Position numbers and translations under genes: made by a program
Notes under the pieces: generated by a model
What the model saw: only the letters and a program-made list of their open reading frames with translations
Told to the model about the DNA's origin: nothing
Database searches by the model: none
Shown: positions 8,513 to 17,738 of the stretch, in pieces
Position numbering within the stretch: the stretch's first letter is position 1
Layout: the number at the start of each line of letters is the position of its first letter
Assembly (NCBI RefSeq): GCF_013359725.1
Contig: NZ_JABFMW010000001.1
Span: 186,001 to 250,000, forward strand
Reading direction: 5' to 3'
DNA length: 64,000 nucleotides
Origin: Pseudarthrobacter sp. C4D7
GTDB lineage: Bacteria; Actinomycetota; Actinomycetes; Actinomycetales; Micrococcaceae

Positions 8513-9007
8513 CTTTGAGCGCGGCCCCGGGTGCGGCGGCAGCGCGGCGGCGGCGGAGACCGCGCGGAAGACCAGGCCGATGCCCATGAACATGAACAGC
8601 ACCGTGGGGATCCAGATGGTGGCGGGTCCCTCCCATCCCAACCACCCGCGGATGCTGAGCCAGCCGATGAGGGCGGCCACCGCCGGGGCAAGCTGGGCAA
8701 CAACATCTTGCCCCGCACCGATGTCCTGACCAGCCGCAGTCCCGAGTGACCTCGACAGTGCAGGGAGGAACCGGTGAAGCAGCCACAGGAAAGCCACGCA
8801 GCCAAGGCCGGTGAGGAGGGGCGCGAACACCGTCCACGCTGTCTTCGGAGCAAAGCGGTCGGGCGATCCGCTGCCGTCCCAGTGCACGGGTACAGGGTCA
8901 GGCATCCCGGGATAGAGCACCGCCCCGCTCGCGGCAGTAAGCAGCAGCGCCAGCATTGAAGCGGCAAACCAGCCGGCGGCTTTCCGGTTCGTGACGTTCC
9001 GGCCCAT
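8510..9007 (-). CDS. DUF1648 domain membrane protein (165 aa)
   Basis: An integral membrane protein with four hydrophobic segments. After the first helix comes YPGMPDPVPVHWDGSGSPDRFAPK, the signature of the DUF1648 family, in which the bacitracin-resistance-associated and SdpI-like proteins fall. The ATG at 9005-9007 is chosen because the protein then begins just before the first helix (MGRNVTNRKAAGWF); a longer upstream reading would add an arginine/proline-rich non-conserved stretch. It begins 2 bases after the stop of the 560-residue membrane protein, so the two are coupled. An immunity or sensing role is only an analogy to SdpI/YtrF-type loci. Confidence 0.75.
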   Translation of the reverse strand: MGRNVTNRKAAGWFAASMLALLLTAASGAVLYPGMPDPVPVHWDGSGSPDRFAPKTAWTVFAPLLTGLGCVAFLWLLHRFLPALSRSLGTAAGQDIGAGQDVVAQLAPAVAALIGWLSIRGWLGWEGPATIWIPTVLFMFMGIGLVFRAVSAAAALPPHPGPRSK

Positions 9008-9009
9008 GG

Positions 9010-10692
9010 TCAGCGGCCTGCCTGGCGGGTGTCGTGCTGGCTGGTGTCGTCCTGGCGGGTTTTGGGGGAGAGCGCCGGGGGCTGCGGGAGCCCGGGCGTC
9101 CGCGGGAAGGGCCGGGCAGCGCCCTGGACAGGGATAACCGCGATCCCCACGGCGGCAGCGGCCAGGAGAGCCCCGACGGCGGGAGCAGCCTGCCAGAAGG
9201 CATCCCACCGTTCCGGACCAAGAGGCGACGCCCGGTGCAGCTTTGGTCCGGCGCTCATCAGAAGGACCCCGGCCTGGCCTGCCAGGAACGCGGCCTGCGT
9301 CCGCACCACACGGTGCACTGTGATGGCACGTAGTGCGGCATCCAGTCCCGGGACCGGCCCAGGGACGCTGTTACGACGGCGGGCAAGCACCAGGGGAACC
9401 CCGGACGCGACCACAACCGCGGCGCTGCTCCACGCCGTCACCGGCCAGGACTGCTGTGCGCCCAGTTCAACCTGCCGCCCGGCAACAAGGAACAGGACAG
9501 CCAGGAGAACGGTCGCAGCGGCAACCAGGGTGCAGGCCAGGGCGGATGAGACCGGTTGGCGGGGCCAGTGCAGGGGCTCGTCCGGGGTCCCGTAATTCCG
9601 GTGCACCAGCACTTCGCCGAGCGACACAACGGCCAGGATGGCGCCGGCGGAAACAGCTGCGAAAAGGGCGGGAGGCCCCGTGACGGTTCCCGGGACGAAG
9701 ATTGCCGCGGGTACGGGCACGAACGCTGCCAGCCCCATCGCGGCACCGATGGACACCGACAACCTGGTGGCGGGCTGGGCCTGCGCGCCGGCGCCCCGGC
9801 GGGATGCGGGCCCTCCGGAGAGGCTGGGCGGTGCCCACAGCAGCATCAGCAGCAGCACCGCCAGGTTCAATGCCCCGGCCGGGTTGAACCAGTTCGCGGG
9901 GCCAACGGCCGGATCGGGGCGGACTGCGTGATTCCCTGCGATGGCCGCCAGCCCGGAGGCAAGTGTCGCCACCGTTCGGAGCAGGCGGTTTGTGATGATG
10001 GCCCGCAGGAGTCTGTCCTGTCCGGGCGCCAGTCCCTTTACCGGCGCCCGGCGGCTGGTCAGCATCAGCACGGCGAGGGTGCCGCCGGCCAGGACGAACA
10101 ACGCCCCGCCCAGGTACATCGCCAGATCCATGCCGGCAATGCGGCCTTCCCCTCCGAACGAGGCATAACCGCCGGCACCATCCGGACGCGAACCGTAAGG
10201 GCGGGCTTCGAAGCCCGGCAGCGTGGACGTCCACACGATCTGGGCGGCGGAGAGGAGGAAGATCACCGCCACCGTCCAGGCGAGGGGACGCGGCACCAGC
10301 GCCCGGAGCGCGGGCGGCCTTCCGCCCTGCGCCACCGGCCGGGCGCGTGACCTGGGGTAGGTTGCCTGCCCCAGCACATATGCCGCCAGGCAGCCGAGGA
10401 CAGGCCAGGCGAGGGCCGGGGCGATGTCCACGGGCCCCGATGATGCCCCGGGTAGTGGCAGGATGCCCGCATTCGCAGCGGGAAGCAAAGAGCTGGCCAT
10501 CCATCCGATGACGCCGGTGCACAACGCATGCCCGGACGCTGCGGCGGACATGTCCGGGCCCCGGCGGATCAGGAAACGAAGAAGGAAGTACACCCCGCCA
10601 ATAAGCAGGAGCGGCCACAGGACAGCTGACGGTGGAACATCAAAGGCAAACGTGGTGGCAGCCGGCACGTTATCCCCCCCAGAACTGTGCAT
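9010..10692 (-). CDS. Polytopic membrane protein of unknown function (560 aa)
   Basis: I do not recognise the family. The protein has roughly 12-14 hydrophobic segments, beginning with a helix at about residues 22-42 and ending in a hydrophilic tail rich in Pro, Thr and Gln. Two internal segments look alike: DRLLRAIITNRLLRTVATLASGL and DAALRAITVHRVVRTQAAFLAGQ. Both precede a hydrophobic stretch and a W-containing loop, suggesting an internal duplication. The ATG at 10692 is preceded by a GAGGGAA site. It is translationally linked to the downstream DUF1648 protein, so they may form a complex. Confidence 0.75.
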   Translation of the reverse strand: MHSSGGDNVPAATTFAFDVPPSAVLWPLLLIGGVYFLLRFLIRRGPDMSAAASGHALCTGVIGWMASSLLPAANAGILPLPGASSGPVDIAPALAWPVLGCLAAYVLGQATYPRSRARPVAQGGRPPALRALVPRPLAWTVAVIFLLSAAQIVWTSTLPGFEARPYGSRPDGAGGYASFGGEGRIAGMDLAMYLGGALFVLAGGTLAVLMLTSRRAPVKGLAPGQDRLLRAIITNRLLRTVATLASGLAAIAGNHAVRPDPAVGPANWFNPAGALNLAVLLLMLLWAPPSLSGGPASRRGAGAQAQPATRLSVSIGAAMGLAAFVPVPAAIFVPGTVTGPPALFAAVSAGAILAVVSLGEVLVHRNYGTPDEPLHWPRQPVSSALACTLVAAATVLLAVLFLVAGRQVELGAQQSWPVTAWSSAAVVVASGVPLVLARRRNSVPGPVPGLDAALRAITVHRVVRTQAAFLAGQAGVLLMSAGPKLHRASPLGPERWDAFWQAAPAVGALLAAAAVGIAVIPVQGAARPFPRTPGLPQPPALSPKTRQDDTSQHDTRQAGR

Positions 10693-10747
10693 CGTTCCCT
10701 CAAGTCAAGGGGTATGCGGGCCCAGGGTCAAGCGGGAGTGGAGCCCC

Positions 10748-11716
10748 TCAGTCGTCGAAAGGCTTGAATTGCTCCACGGCCACGACCCGCCTCTTCCCGC
10801 CGTTGGCCACATGGCAGACCACCATTTCGCCCGGGGAAAGGAACGGCTCGTGGGCGGGCAGCAGCTTGGCCAGGTGTGACGGCATGTGCGTGGCCAGCTG
10901 CTTGAGGACCGTGGGCAGCGCCGGCCGGTGGGTGCAGACCACCACGGGCCGCTGTTTGTCCACCAGGGACTCGATGACGGCGGCGGTCTTCTTCGGGCTG
11001 CGCTGGTGCTTGTGCTCGGTCAAGCCCTCAGCGAGCTTCACTTTGGCGCCCGTGGCCCGCGCATACGGAGCCACGGTGGCCACGCAGCGCAGCCACGGGC
11101 TGCTGACCACCCGCATCGGCTTCCAGGCCTGCAGCAGGCGCCCCACGGCCTGGGCCTGACGCGACCCGGTGGCCGCCAGCGGCCGCTCACCCTCGGCCTT
11201 GCTCCAGGACGAGCGCGGCTTGGCTTTGGCGTGGCGCAGCACCAGCAGGGGCCAGGTATCCAGCTCCCCGCGCCCATGGGCGTCCTGCAGATGGGTCAGC
11301 GGTACGACGTCGGACGGGTTGGACAGCAGGCGGGCCGCCTTTTCGGGGGCGCACCACATGACGCTGTCCACTTCCTTGCCGTCCGGAAGCAGGCTGTCAC
11401 CGTTGACCTTGACTGCCCAGTAGTGGACAACCTTCAGGCCCGAGGCCACGTGGTAGTGGATGGGCGGCAGCGGGATGCCCAGAGGAGCCTTGAGCCCGAT
11501 CTCTTCCCACACCTCCCGGACGGCGCATTCGGGAACTGTTTCGCCGGCGTCGAGCTTTCCCTTCGGCCATGACCAGTCGTCATAGCGGGGCCGGTGGATC
11601 AGGAGGACCTCCAGGCCGTCCCTGCCGGCACGCCACGGGATGGCACCCGCAGCAGTCACGGCTACGGGTTCCCCCGGGTGGTCAGTCTGGTCGGCTACGA
11701 GTGCATCGCTCGACAA
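10748..11716 (-). CDS. mutT1: Nudix hydrolase fused to histidine phosphatase (MutT1-like)
   Basis: An N-terminal Nudix domain has the full box GKLDAGETVPECAVREVWEEIGL (about residues 53-75). It is followed by a C-terminal RHG/phosphoglycerate-mutase-like domain starting at LVLRHAKAK (about residue 157) with the catalytic RHAK motif. This fusion is characteristic of actinobacterial MutT1, which hydrolyses 8-oxo-(d)GTP and diadenosine polyphosphates. The start is a weak TTG at 11714-11716; a downstream GTG within VAVTAAG is also possible. It lies directly behind ppk, 11 bases from its stop, the linkage also found in mycobacteria. Confidence 0.88.
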   Translation of the reverse strand: MSSDALVADQTDHPGEPVAVTAAGAIPWRAGRDGLEVLLIHRPRYDDWSWPKGKLDAGETVPECAVREVWEEIGLKAPLGIPLPPIHYHVASGLKVVHYWAVKVNGDSLLPDGKEVDSVMWCAPEKAARLLSNPSDVVPLTHLQDAHGRGELDTWPLLVLRHAKAKPRSSWSKAEGERPLAATGSRQAQAVGRLLQAWKPMRVVSSPWLRCVATVAPYARATGAKVKLAEGLTEHKHQRSPKKTAAVIESLVDKQRPVVVCTHRPALPTVLKQLATHMPSHLAKLLPAHEPFLSPGEMVVCHVANGGKRRVVAVEQFKPFDD

Positions 11717-11727
11717 CGCGGCGGCCC

Positions 11728-13974
11728 TTATCGCCGGCTCAGGCTGCGTTGCCGCGGCCGGGACGCCAGCAGCCAGGACTGGACGTCTTCCAGCGGCTTT
11801 CCATCCTCGGACAGGTGATGCCGGGTCCAGCGGCCCTCGTTGTCAAGGTGCCAGCTGGAGGTGTCCGGATCCATGTAGCGGCGCAGGAGGTCCAGTACAT
11901 AGGTGACGTCGTCCGGGCTGCTGAGCTGCACCAGCGCCTCTACGCGCCGGTCCAGGTTGCGGTGCATCATGTCCGCGGAGCCGATGTACACCACCGGGTC
12001 GCCGCCGTTGGCGAAGGCGAACACCCGCGAGTGCTCCAGGAACCGGCCCAGGATGGAACGGACCGTGATGTTGTCGCTGAGGCCGGGGACGCCGGGCCGC
12101 AGCGAGCAGATGCCGCGGACCACCACGTCCACCTTCACGCCGGCCTGGGATGCGCGGTACAGGGAATCGATAATGGCTTCGTCCACCATCGAGTTCACCT
12201 TGATCTGGACATGCCCGGGAATGCCGGCGCGGGCATTGCGGATCTCGGTTTCGATCCGGTCGATGAGGCCGGAGCGCACGGAGCGCGGTGCCACCAGCAG
12301 GCGCTTGAAGGTCGACTTGGGGGCGTAGCCGGAAAGCTGGTTGAACAGCTTGGAAAGGTCCTGTCCCACCTGGTCGTCGGCCGTCAGCAGGCCCAGGTCC
12401 TCGTAGTAGCGGGCCGTGCGCGGGTGGTAGTTGCCGGTGCCGATGTGGCAGTAGCGGCGCAGGCCGTCCACTTCCTGCCGGACCACCAGGGACAGCTTGC
12501 AGTGCGTCTTGAGGCCCACGATTCCGTACACCACGTGCACGCCGGCCTGCTCCAGTTTGCGGGCCCAGGAAATGTTGGCCTGCTCATCGAACCGGGCCTT
12601 GATTTCCACCAGGGCCAGCACCTGCTTGCCGGCTTCCGCCGCGTCGATCAGGGCATCCACGATGGGGGAGTCGCCGGAGGTACGGTACAGGGTCTGCTTG
12701 ATGGCCTGGACCTTCGGGTCGGCCGCGGCCTGCTCCAGGAACGCCTGCACGGAGGTGGAGAACGAATCGTACGGGTGGTGCAGCAGGATGTCCCGGCGCC
12801 GCATGGCAGCAAACACATTGGCTGCCTTGGACGTTTCGGATTCGTTCAGGTACCGGGAGGTGTGCGGGACGTGCTTGGGGTAGTGCAGGTCCGCCCTGTC
12901 GATGCCGGCAATGACGGAGAGACCCCGCATGTCCAGGGGGGCGGGTACCGAGTACACCTCCGACTCCTCAACGCCCAGCTCACGGATCAGCAGCGCCCGG
13001 ATGTTGGGGTTGATGTCGTTGGTGACCTCCAGCCGGACGGGCGGCCCGAACCGGCGGCGGAGGAGTTCCTTCTCCAGGGCCTGCAGGAGGTTCTCGGCGT
13101 CGTCCTCCTCCACCTCCACGTCCTCGTTGCGGGTGACGCGGAAGGTGTGGTGTTCCAGGACCTCCATGCCGGGGAAGAGCTTGTCCAGGTGGACGGCGAT
13201 GACTTCCTCAAGGGCGATGAACCGTGCCACCCGGCCCGGCACCGCGCCGGCGCGGGGACCGTCAATGGAGATCAGGCGCGGGAGCTGGTCCGGCACCTTG
13301 ACGCGCGCGAAAAGTTCCTTGTCGCTGACCGGGTTCCGGACCACCACGGCGAGGTTCAGGGACAGGCCCGAAATGTAGGGGAACGGGTGCGCCGGATCCA
13401 CGGCGAGCGGGGTCAGGATGGGGAAGACCTTTTCCGCGAACATGACGCTGAGCTGCTGCTGGGCGGCGTCGTCCAGTTCGCCCCACTGCATGACGTGAAT
13501 GTGCTCATAGGCCAGCGCGGGCCGGATCTGCTCGGCGAAAACCTGCGCATGCCGCTGCTGGAGCCGGTGGGCTTCCTCGCTGATCCGTTCCAGCACCTCG
13601 ACGGGGCTGAGGCCGGCGGGGGAGGGGACGGCCAGGCCGGTGGCGATGCGCCGCTTGAGGCCGGCCACGCGGACCATGAAGAATTCGTCAAGGTTGGAAG
13701 CGAAGATGGACAGGAAGCTGACCCGTTCCAGCAGGTGGAGGGTGGGGTCTTCGGCCAGCTCCAGCACCCGGGAATTGAACGCAAGCCAGCTCAGCTCACG
13801 GTCCAGGAACCGGTCCGGCCGGATGTCGCCTTCGGGCTGCAGGTTCGGGGCGAATTCGGGAATGTCGATGCGGTCCTGTGTGGCCCTGGATGCCGGTACC
13901 TCGGAGGAGCCGAAGCGGGCCCGGGGCACCGCAACATCCTGGGACGTGGCTGTTCCGGACGGTTCCGGGTTCAT
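11728..13974 (-). CDS. ppk: Polyphosphate kinase (RNA degradosome-type PPK1)
   Basis: PPK1 reversibly polymerises the gamma phosphate of ATP into inorganic polyphosphate. The 748-residue protein shows the N-terminal [17 protein letters not shown] helical domain (about residues 57-73) and VRVAGLKRR. The catalytic domains have [11 protein letters not shown] and the phosphohistidine-bearing [24 protein letters not shown], with the second active-site segment [15 protein letters not shown]. The start ATG follows an AAAGGAGAAG ribosome-binding site. The C terminus ends in [10 protein letters not shown]. The neighbouring mutT1 product can act on polyphosphorylated nucleotides, a plausible functional link. 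Confidence 0.96.
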   Translation of the reverse strand: MNPEPSGTATSQDVAVPRARFGSSEVPASRATQDRIDIPEFAPNLQPEGDIRPDRFLDRELSWLAFNSRVLELAEDPTLHLLERVSFLSIFASNLDEFFMVRVAGLKRRIATGLAVPSPAGLSPVEVLERISEEAHRLQQRHAQVFAEQIRPALAYEHIHVMQWGELDDAAQQQLSVMFAEKVFPILTPLAVDPAHPFPYISGLSLNLAVVVRNPVSDKELFARVKVPDQLPRLISIDGPRAGAVPGRVARFIALEEVIAVHLDKLFPGMEVLEHHTFRVTRNEDVEVEEDDAENLLQALEKELLRRRFGPPVRLEVTNDINPNIRALLIRELGVEESEVYSVPAPLDMRGLSVIAGIDRADLHYPKHVPHTSRYLNESETSKAANVFAAMRRRDILLHHPYDSFSTSVQAFLEQAAADPKVQAIKQTLYRTSGDSPIVDALIDAAEAGKQVLALVEIKARFDEQANISWARKLEQAGVHVVYGIVGLKTHCKLSLVVRQEVDGLRRYCHIGTGNYHPRTARYYEDLGLLTADDQVGQDLSKLFNQLSGYAPKSTFKRLLVAPRSVRSGLIDRIETEIRNARAGIPGHVQIKVNSMVDEAIIDSLYRASQAGVKVDVVVRGICSLRPGVPGLSDNITVRSILGRFLEHSRVFAFANGGDPVVYIGSADMMHRNLDRRVEALVQLSSPDDVTYVLDLLRRYMDPDTSSWHLDNEGRWTRHHLSEDGKPLEDVQSWLLASRPRQRSLSRR

Positions 13975-14105
13975 GGCTTCTCCTTTGGCTGGCGCTTCAG
14001 TGCCGGCGCCTGCGCACTGCGCGGCTCCATGTCAACCTTACAAGCATTGACCGGCCCGACGGCCGTTGTTTTACGCCGTGCCAGCCATTGTTCCGCGCAC
14101 CCTGC

Positions 14106-15074
14106 CTACCCGCCGGCCGGGCCGTACATGACGTCCATGTCCCACCGCGTAAAGCCGAGCCGGCGGTACAGCGCCACCGCCGCCGTGTTGTCCGCATCCA
14201 CGTAAAGCATGACGGCCTTTAAACCGGAGTCGCGGAGGTATTTGATGCCGGCTATGGTCAACGCTTTGCCCAGGCCCATGCCCTGGGCCTCCGGCGTCAC
14301 TCCCACCACGTACACCTCGCCGATCGCGGGGTGTTCGCCGTGCCGGGGGTGGACCTTGGTCCAGTGGTAACCCAGCAGCCGTCCGTCCCGGCCCTCGGCC
14401 AGGAGGAAACCAGAGGAGTCGAACCAGTCTTCCGCCATGCGCGCGTCGAGGTCGGCCCTGGTGAGGCCCCCCTGCTCGGGGTGGTGGGCGAAGGCGGCGC
14501 GGTTGGCGGCCAGCCAGGCGTCCTCATCCTGGCCGGGGACGAAGGAACGGATGGCCACGCCCTCCGGGAGGGCGGCGTCGGGCAGGTCCACGCCCGTCGT
14601 CGTCATCCGCATCTTCCACAGTTCGCGCACCGGCGCGTATCCATAGCGGGCGGCAAGATCGGCCGCGGCCTCGTGGTTGCCGTGGGACCACGCCTTGAGG
14701 CCGGCGAAGCCCCTGGCCTCCTTCAGCGCCCCCACCAGCCGGTCCGCCACGCCCTGGTTGCGGTAGGAGGGGTGCACGGCGATTTCCAGGATGCCGTTTC
14801 CGTCCGGCTCTTCAACCACGACGGCGAATCCGGCCAGGTCCTGTCCCGTCGCCGGATCGGAGTCCTCATCCGGCGCGTAAAGGGCCAGGGTCAGCAGCGT
14901 ATGTTCCGCGGAGTCCCCGGCCCGCATGGTCACCAGGGTCTGTTCGGATATTGAAGGATTGCCGTCCGATTCCTCAGCCGCCGCAAGGAGGTCGCGGCAG
15001 TCTTTCAGCAGCTGCTGGTCCACCCCGCCCCGGACGGCATGGACGGGCCACTTCTGCGGATGCGCTGGAGTCAT
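14106..15074 (-). CDS. mshD: Mycothiol synthase MshD
   Basis: Transfers acetyl from acetyl-CoA to the Cys amine of Cys-GlcN-Ins, the last step of mycothiol biosynthesis. Two tandem GNAT domains are visible. The first has AVHPSYRNQGVADRLVGAL (about residues 126-144). The second has YVVGVTPEAQGMGLGKALTIAGI (about 262-284) and ends with ALYRRLGFTRWDMDVMY, as in mycobacterial MshD. The 322-residue length fits. It lies 32 bases after glnR on the same strand, a linkage also known in mycobacteria, yet has its own TAGCCT box six bases before the ATG. It could therefore be made from both a leadered operon transcript and a leaderless one. Confidence 0.94.
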   Translation of the reverse strand: MTPAHPQKWPVHAVRGGVDQQLLKDCRDLLAAAEESDGNPSISEQTLVTMRAGDSAEHTLLTLALYAPDEDSDPATGQDLAGFAVVVEEPDGNGILEIAVHPSYRNQGVADRLVGALKEARGFAGLKAWSHGNHEAAADLAARYGYAPVRELWKMRMTTTGVDLPDAALPEGVAIRSFVPGQDEDAWLAANRAAFAHHPEQGGLTRADLDARMAEDWFDSSGFLLAEGRDGRLLGYHWTKVHPRHGEHPAIGEVYVVGVTPEAQGMGLGKALTIAGIKYLRDSGLKAVMLYVDADNTAAVALYRRLGFTRWDMDVMYGPAGG

Positions 15075-15080
15075 GAGCCA

Positions 15081-15086
15081 AGGCTA
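15081..15086 (-). promoter_or_regulatory. -10 box of a leaderless mshD promoter
   Basis: Minus-strand TAGCCT followed by six bases and the mshD ATG, inside the 32-base glnR-mshD gap. No Shine-Dalgarno is present. Confidence 0.5.
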
Positions 15087-15106
15087 TACGCCGTCGGCGG
15101 TCCAGG

Positions 15107-15805
15107 TCAGGCCTCGGTGAGTTCATCTTCCTGCTGGCGGACCAGGGTGAGGCGGTAGCCCACGTTCCTGACCGTGCTGATCAGGTTCTCGTGGTCCGCG
15201 CCGAGCTTGGCCCGCAGCCGCCGGACGTGCACGTCCACGGTGCGCGTGCCGCCGTAGTAGTCATAGCCCCACACTTCGGTCAGCAGCTGCTGCCGGGTGA
15301 AAACGCGGCCGGGGTGCTGCGCCAGGTACTTCAGGAGTTCAAACTCCTTGAAGGTCAGGTTCAACGGCGCCCCGTTGACCCGGGCCGTGTAGCTTGCCTC
15401 ATCGATCACCACGCCGGCGGCGCGGATTTCACTGGGGGTGTCTTCCTGTTCGGGTACCGCCCGGGCGACGGAGAGCCGGATGCGGGCTTCCACCTCGGCG
15501 GGCCCGGCGGAGTCCAGGACGATGTCGTCAACGGCCCAGGCCGAGGACACCGCCGCCATGCCACCTTCGGTAAGGATCAGGACCAGCGGCGCGCTGAGGC
15601 CCGTGGCCTTCAGGAGCTGGGTGAGGGAGCGGGCGCCCACCAGGTCCTTGCGGGCATCGAGCAGGACAATGTCGCACGGGTCTGTTTCAAGGAGGGCCGT
15701 CGGCTCGGCAGGGAGGATATGGACCCTGTGGTTCAGCAGCTCCAGGGCAGGCAGGATGTCCACCGAAGAACCGGTGCTGTTGGTCAGTAACAGGATGTGC
15801 GACAT
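15107..15805 (-). CDS. glnR: GlnR-type orphan OmpR-family response regulator
   Basis: A 232-residue regulator with an N-terminal receiver-like domain and a C-terminal OmpR/PhoB winged helix ([49 protein letters not shown]). The receiver lacks the usual DDD/DDE pocket at its start ([21 protein letters not shown]). It also contains [31 protein letters not shown], which matches what I know of Streptomyces GlnR. GlnR is the global nitrogen regulator of actinobacteria (glnA, amtB, nir genes) and has no partner kinase; none is found here. The adjacent mshD reproduces the mycobacterial glnR-mshD order. The ATG has a good GGAGGA site. Confidence 0.9.
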   Translation of the reverse strand: MSHILLLTNSTGSSVDILPALELLNHRVHILPAEPTALLETDPCDIVLLDARKDLVGARSLTQLLKATGLSAPLVLILTEGGMAAVSSAWAVDDIVLDSAGPAEVEARIRLSVARAVPEQEDTPSEIRAAGVVIDEASYTARVNGAPLNLTFKEFELLKYLAQHPGRVFTRQQLLTEVWGYDYYGGTRTVDVHVRRLRAKLGADHENLISTVRNVGYRLTLVRQQEDELTEA

Positions 15806-16145
15806 TGTTCCTCCAAGGGCCGTCCGCGCATCGTTGGGCGACTGAACCGGATTCTCACCGGCCGGTACTGGCTTCCTGCGGAAGGTTTTGGTCCGTCAGC
15901 GAGCCGCCGGACAGCCACCCCAGCAGGGAGCGTAGCTGAACCTTGAGTATACCTGTGAGGCCCCGTCCAGCCACAGATTCGGGGCGGTGGAAGGCACGTT
16001 TTGCGACATATCCAGTTCACATAAGGCAGGATTGGACCAGGGCGCACCTGCCCTGCCGTGAGGGGGCTGACCAGCCTTCCGGCCGATCGCCAGGATGGGA
16101 AAACAGCGCAGTGAGTGCACCGACGAAGCACAGGCCGGGCCCCGC
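15806..16145. other. Intergenic region between divergent glnR and permease
   Basis: About 340 bases without a convincing gene. It must carry the glnR promoter on the minus strand and the permease promoter on the plus strand. I did not find a clear promoter pair or a GlnR box. An in-frame ATG at 16095 could extend the permease by 17 residues. Confidence 0.5.
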
Positions 16146-16913
16146 ATGACGCCGGAACTGCAGGCGCCAGTGCGTTCGCTTGGCTCCTGGACCGTCGGCG
16201 TCGTCGGGATTGCCGGCCTCGTCGCCATCATCGCAGGGGTCTACGCCTCGCCGGAAGCGCTCGTGGTGGTGGGCGTCCTGATCGCCGCCGCGGTGGGTAT
16301 CGGGTGGCCGCATTTCCTTCGGATTCCCGCCAAGAAGACCCTCGCCGCCGTCATTGCGTTGCCTGGCGCAGCGGCCGCCGTGGCCGCCGGCCTGGCGCCG
16401 GCCCCCGGGTACCTGGACTGGACGCCGGCTTTCGTCGCCTTGGGAATGATGGCAGTTTTCGTGGTGCAGCTGATCCGGGGCACCGGGCAGGCGCAGCGGC
16501 TGGAGTCCACGCTCGGGTGCTGCGCCGGGGTCCTGCTGTCCTGCCTGGGCGCCGGCTGGATTGCCGGCTCCAGGTTCAACGGGGTCCGCGAGATGCTCCT
16601 GGTGGCGGCGATCAGCGCCGCAGTGGCCCTGCTGGCCGGACTTATCCGCTGGCCGGACAGCATCGTGGCCCCACTCGGAGTGGTGCTCGCCGGCCTGGCC
16701 GGACCGCTTGCCGGGCTGGTCCTGTCGGACATCGCCGTCCTGCCGGCCGCCGTCTTCGGCGTGGTTGTCGGCGCAGTCCTGGCGAGCTTCCGGCGGCTGG
16801 CCACGCTCCGCGGCGCTCCGCTGAACATCCCGGCCGCGCTGGGCATGGGCCTTGCCCCTGTCTCGGCGGTCGGATCCCTCGCTTACTTCATAGACAAACT
16901 ACTCATCTACTAA
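16146..16913 (+). CDS. Polytopic membrane protein, putative permease (255 aa)
   Basis: Contains about eight hydrophobic segments spread over the whole length, starting at GSWTVGVVGIAGLVAIIAGV and ending with LAYFIDKLLIY. Short basic loops such as RIPAKK and SFRRLATLRG are consistent with inside loops. No catalytic or transport motif is recognised. The ATG at 16146 places the first helix close to the N terminus. An ATG at 16095 would add MGKQRSECTDEAQAGPR, and neither has a strong ribosome-binding site. Its gene ends just before the leaderless 37-residue peptide gene. Confidence 0.7.
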   Translation: MTPELQAPVRSLGSWTVGVVGIAGLVAIIAGVYASPEALVVVGVLIAAAVGIGWPHFLRIPAKKTLAAVIALPGAAAAVAAGLAPAPGYLDWTPAFVALGMMAVFVVQLIRGTGQAQRLESTLGCCAGVLLSCLGAGWIAGSRFNGVREMLLVAAISAAVALLAGLIRWPDSIVAPLGVVLAGLAGPLAGLVLSDIAVLPAAVFGVVVGAVLASFRRLATLRGAPLNIPAALGMGLAPVSAVGSLAYFIDKLLIY

Positions 16914-16918
16914 CGGGT

Positions 16919-16924
16919 TAGGAT
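16919..16924 (+). promoter_or_regulatory. -10 box of a leaderless small-ORF promoter
   Basis: TAGGAT, six bases, then ATG of the 37-codon gene. The box and spacing are the same as before the winged-helix gene at 2908. Confidence 0.55.
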
Positions 16925-16930
16925 GGCACC

Positions 16931-17044
16931 ATGTCCGTACTTGCTTTTGAAATCTTCTTCCTTGTCCTGCTCGGCGTTGCGAGCCTCTCCATGGCCTGGT
17001 TCGCCGGTTTTGTGGTCTACCGCCTCTTCAAGGGTCAGAAGTAG
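16931..17044 (+). CDS. Small single-helix membrane peptide (37 aa)
   Basis: The peptide starts MSVLAFEIFFLVLLGVASLS, continues through one long hydrophobic segment (about residues 4-30) and ends YRLFKGQK, so it should be an inner-membrane peptide with a basic cytoplasmic tail. There is no ribosome-binding site, but a TAGGAT box lies exactly six bases before the ATG. This supports a real leaderless gene rather than chance. It sits 6 bases after that box and 42 bases ahead of the FABP-like gene. Function is unknown. Confidence 0.6.
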   Translation: MSVLAFEIFFLVLLGVASLSMAWFAGFVVYRLFKGQK

Positions 17045-17086
17045 CCACCCCTTTCCCAGGACCGGCCGTATCTGGAGGTAAGACCA

Positions 17087-17695
17087 ATGCCCATTGAGAT
17101 TCCTACAGACCTGACCCCCGAACTCGTCCCCCTTTCCTGGCTCATCGGTGAGTGGGAAGGACGGGGCCGGCTGGGCAGCGGCGACGAGGATTCCGAACAC
17201 TTCCTGCAGCACGTCTCCTTCACCCACAACGGCCTGCCGTACCTGCAGTACCGGGCCGAGAGCTGGCTGACCGACGACGAAGGCACCCGCCTCCGTCCGT
17301 TGACGGTGGAGACAGGCTTCTGGGCCCTGGAGCGCAAGCAACTCGACGCCGACGGCGGTCCCGGCCTGGTCCCAGCGGACATCGTGCCGGTGCTGAAAAG
17401 TGCCGACGAGGTTGAAGCACTGCGCAACAAGGACGGTGGCTTCGACATTTCGGTGTCCATCTCGCACCCCGGCGGAATCTCGGAGCTGTACTACGGCCAG
17501 ATCAAGGGCCCCCAGGTCCAGCTGACCACCGACATGGTGATGCGCGGCAGCCACTCCAAGGACTACAGCGCCGCCACCCGTATTTTCGGTTTGGTGGACG
17601 GCAACCTGTTGTGGCGGTGGGACGTGGCCACCGGCGGCGAGGCAGGAAAGGGCCTGGAGGCACACGCTTCCGCGTTCCTCCACAAGGTCTCATGA
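17087..17695 (+). CDS. FABP/nitrobindin-like beta-barrel protein (DUF1794, THAP4-like)
   Basis: A 202-residue lipocalin-like barrel. The family motif GXWXGXG appears as GEWEGRG at about residues 22-28, and the C-terminal HASAFLHKVS retains a histidine where nitrobindins bind heme. Family members bind heme b and isomerise peroxynitrite; some, such as mycobacterial Rv0813c, were described as fatty-acid-binding-like. Which ligand applies here cannot be told from sequence. The start follows a clear TGGAGGTAAG site. The gene is in a same-strand run with a flavodoxin-like reductase, ygfZ and an ankyrin protein. Confidence 0.88.
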   Translation: MPIEIPTDLTPELVPLSWLIGEWEGRGRLGSGDEDSEHFLQHVSFTHNGLPYLQYRAESWLTDDEGTRLRPLTVETGFWALERKQLDADGGPGLVPADIVPVLKSADEVEALRNKDGGFDISVSISHPGGISELYYGQIKGPQVQLTTDMVMRGSHSKDYSAATRIFGLVDGNLLWRWDVATGGEAGKGLEAHASAFLHKVS

Positions 17696-17738
17696 CCAGA
17701 TAAGGGGTCCTCCGGACCCATAAGAGGGGAGCGGAACC

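Noticed and set aside
11569..14205. 878-codon open frame on the plus strand opposite ppk
   Set aside because: It is antisense to a clearly real polyphosphate kinase, has low-complexity H/V/G/Q-rich composition typical of GC-rich shadow frames, and shows no motif.
15806..16145. Possible GlnR autoregulatory box upstream of glnR
   Set aside because: I looked for the two-part GTNAC/GAAAC-type GlnR box on both strands and saw no convincing match.
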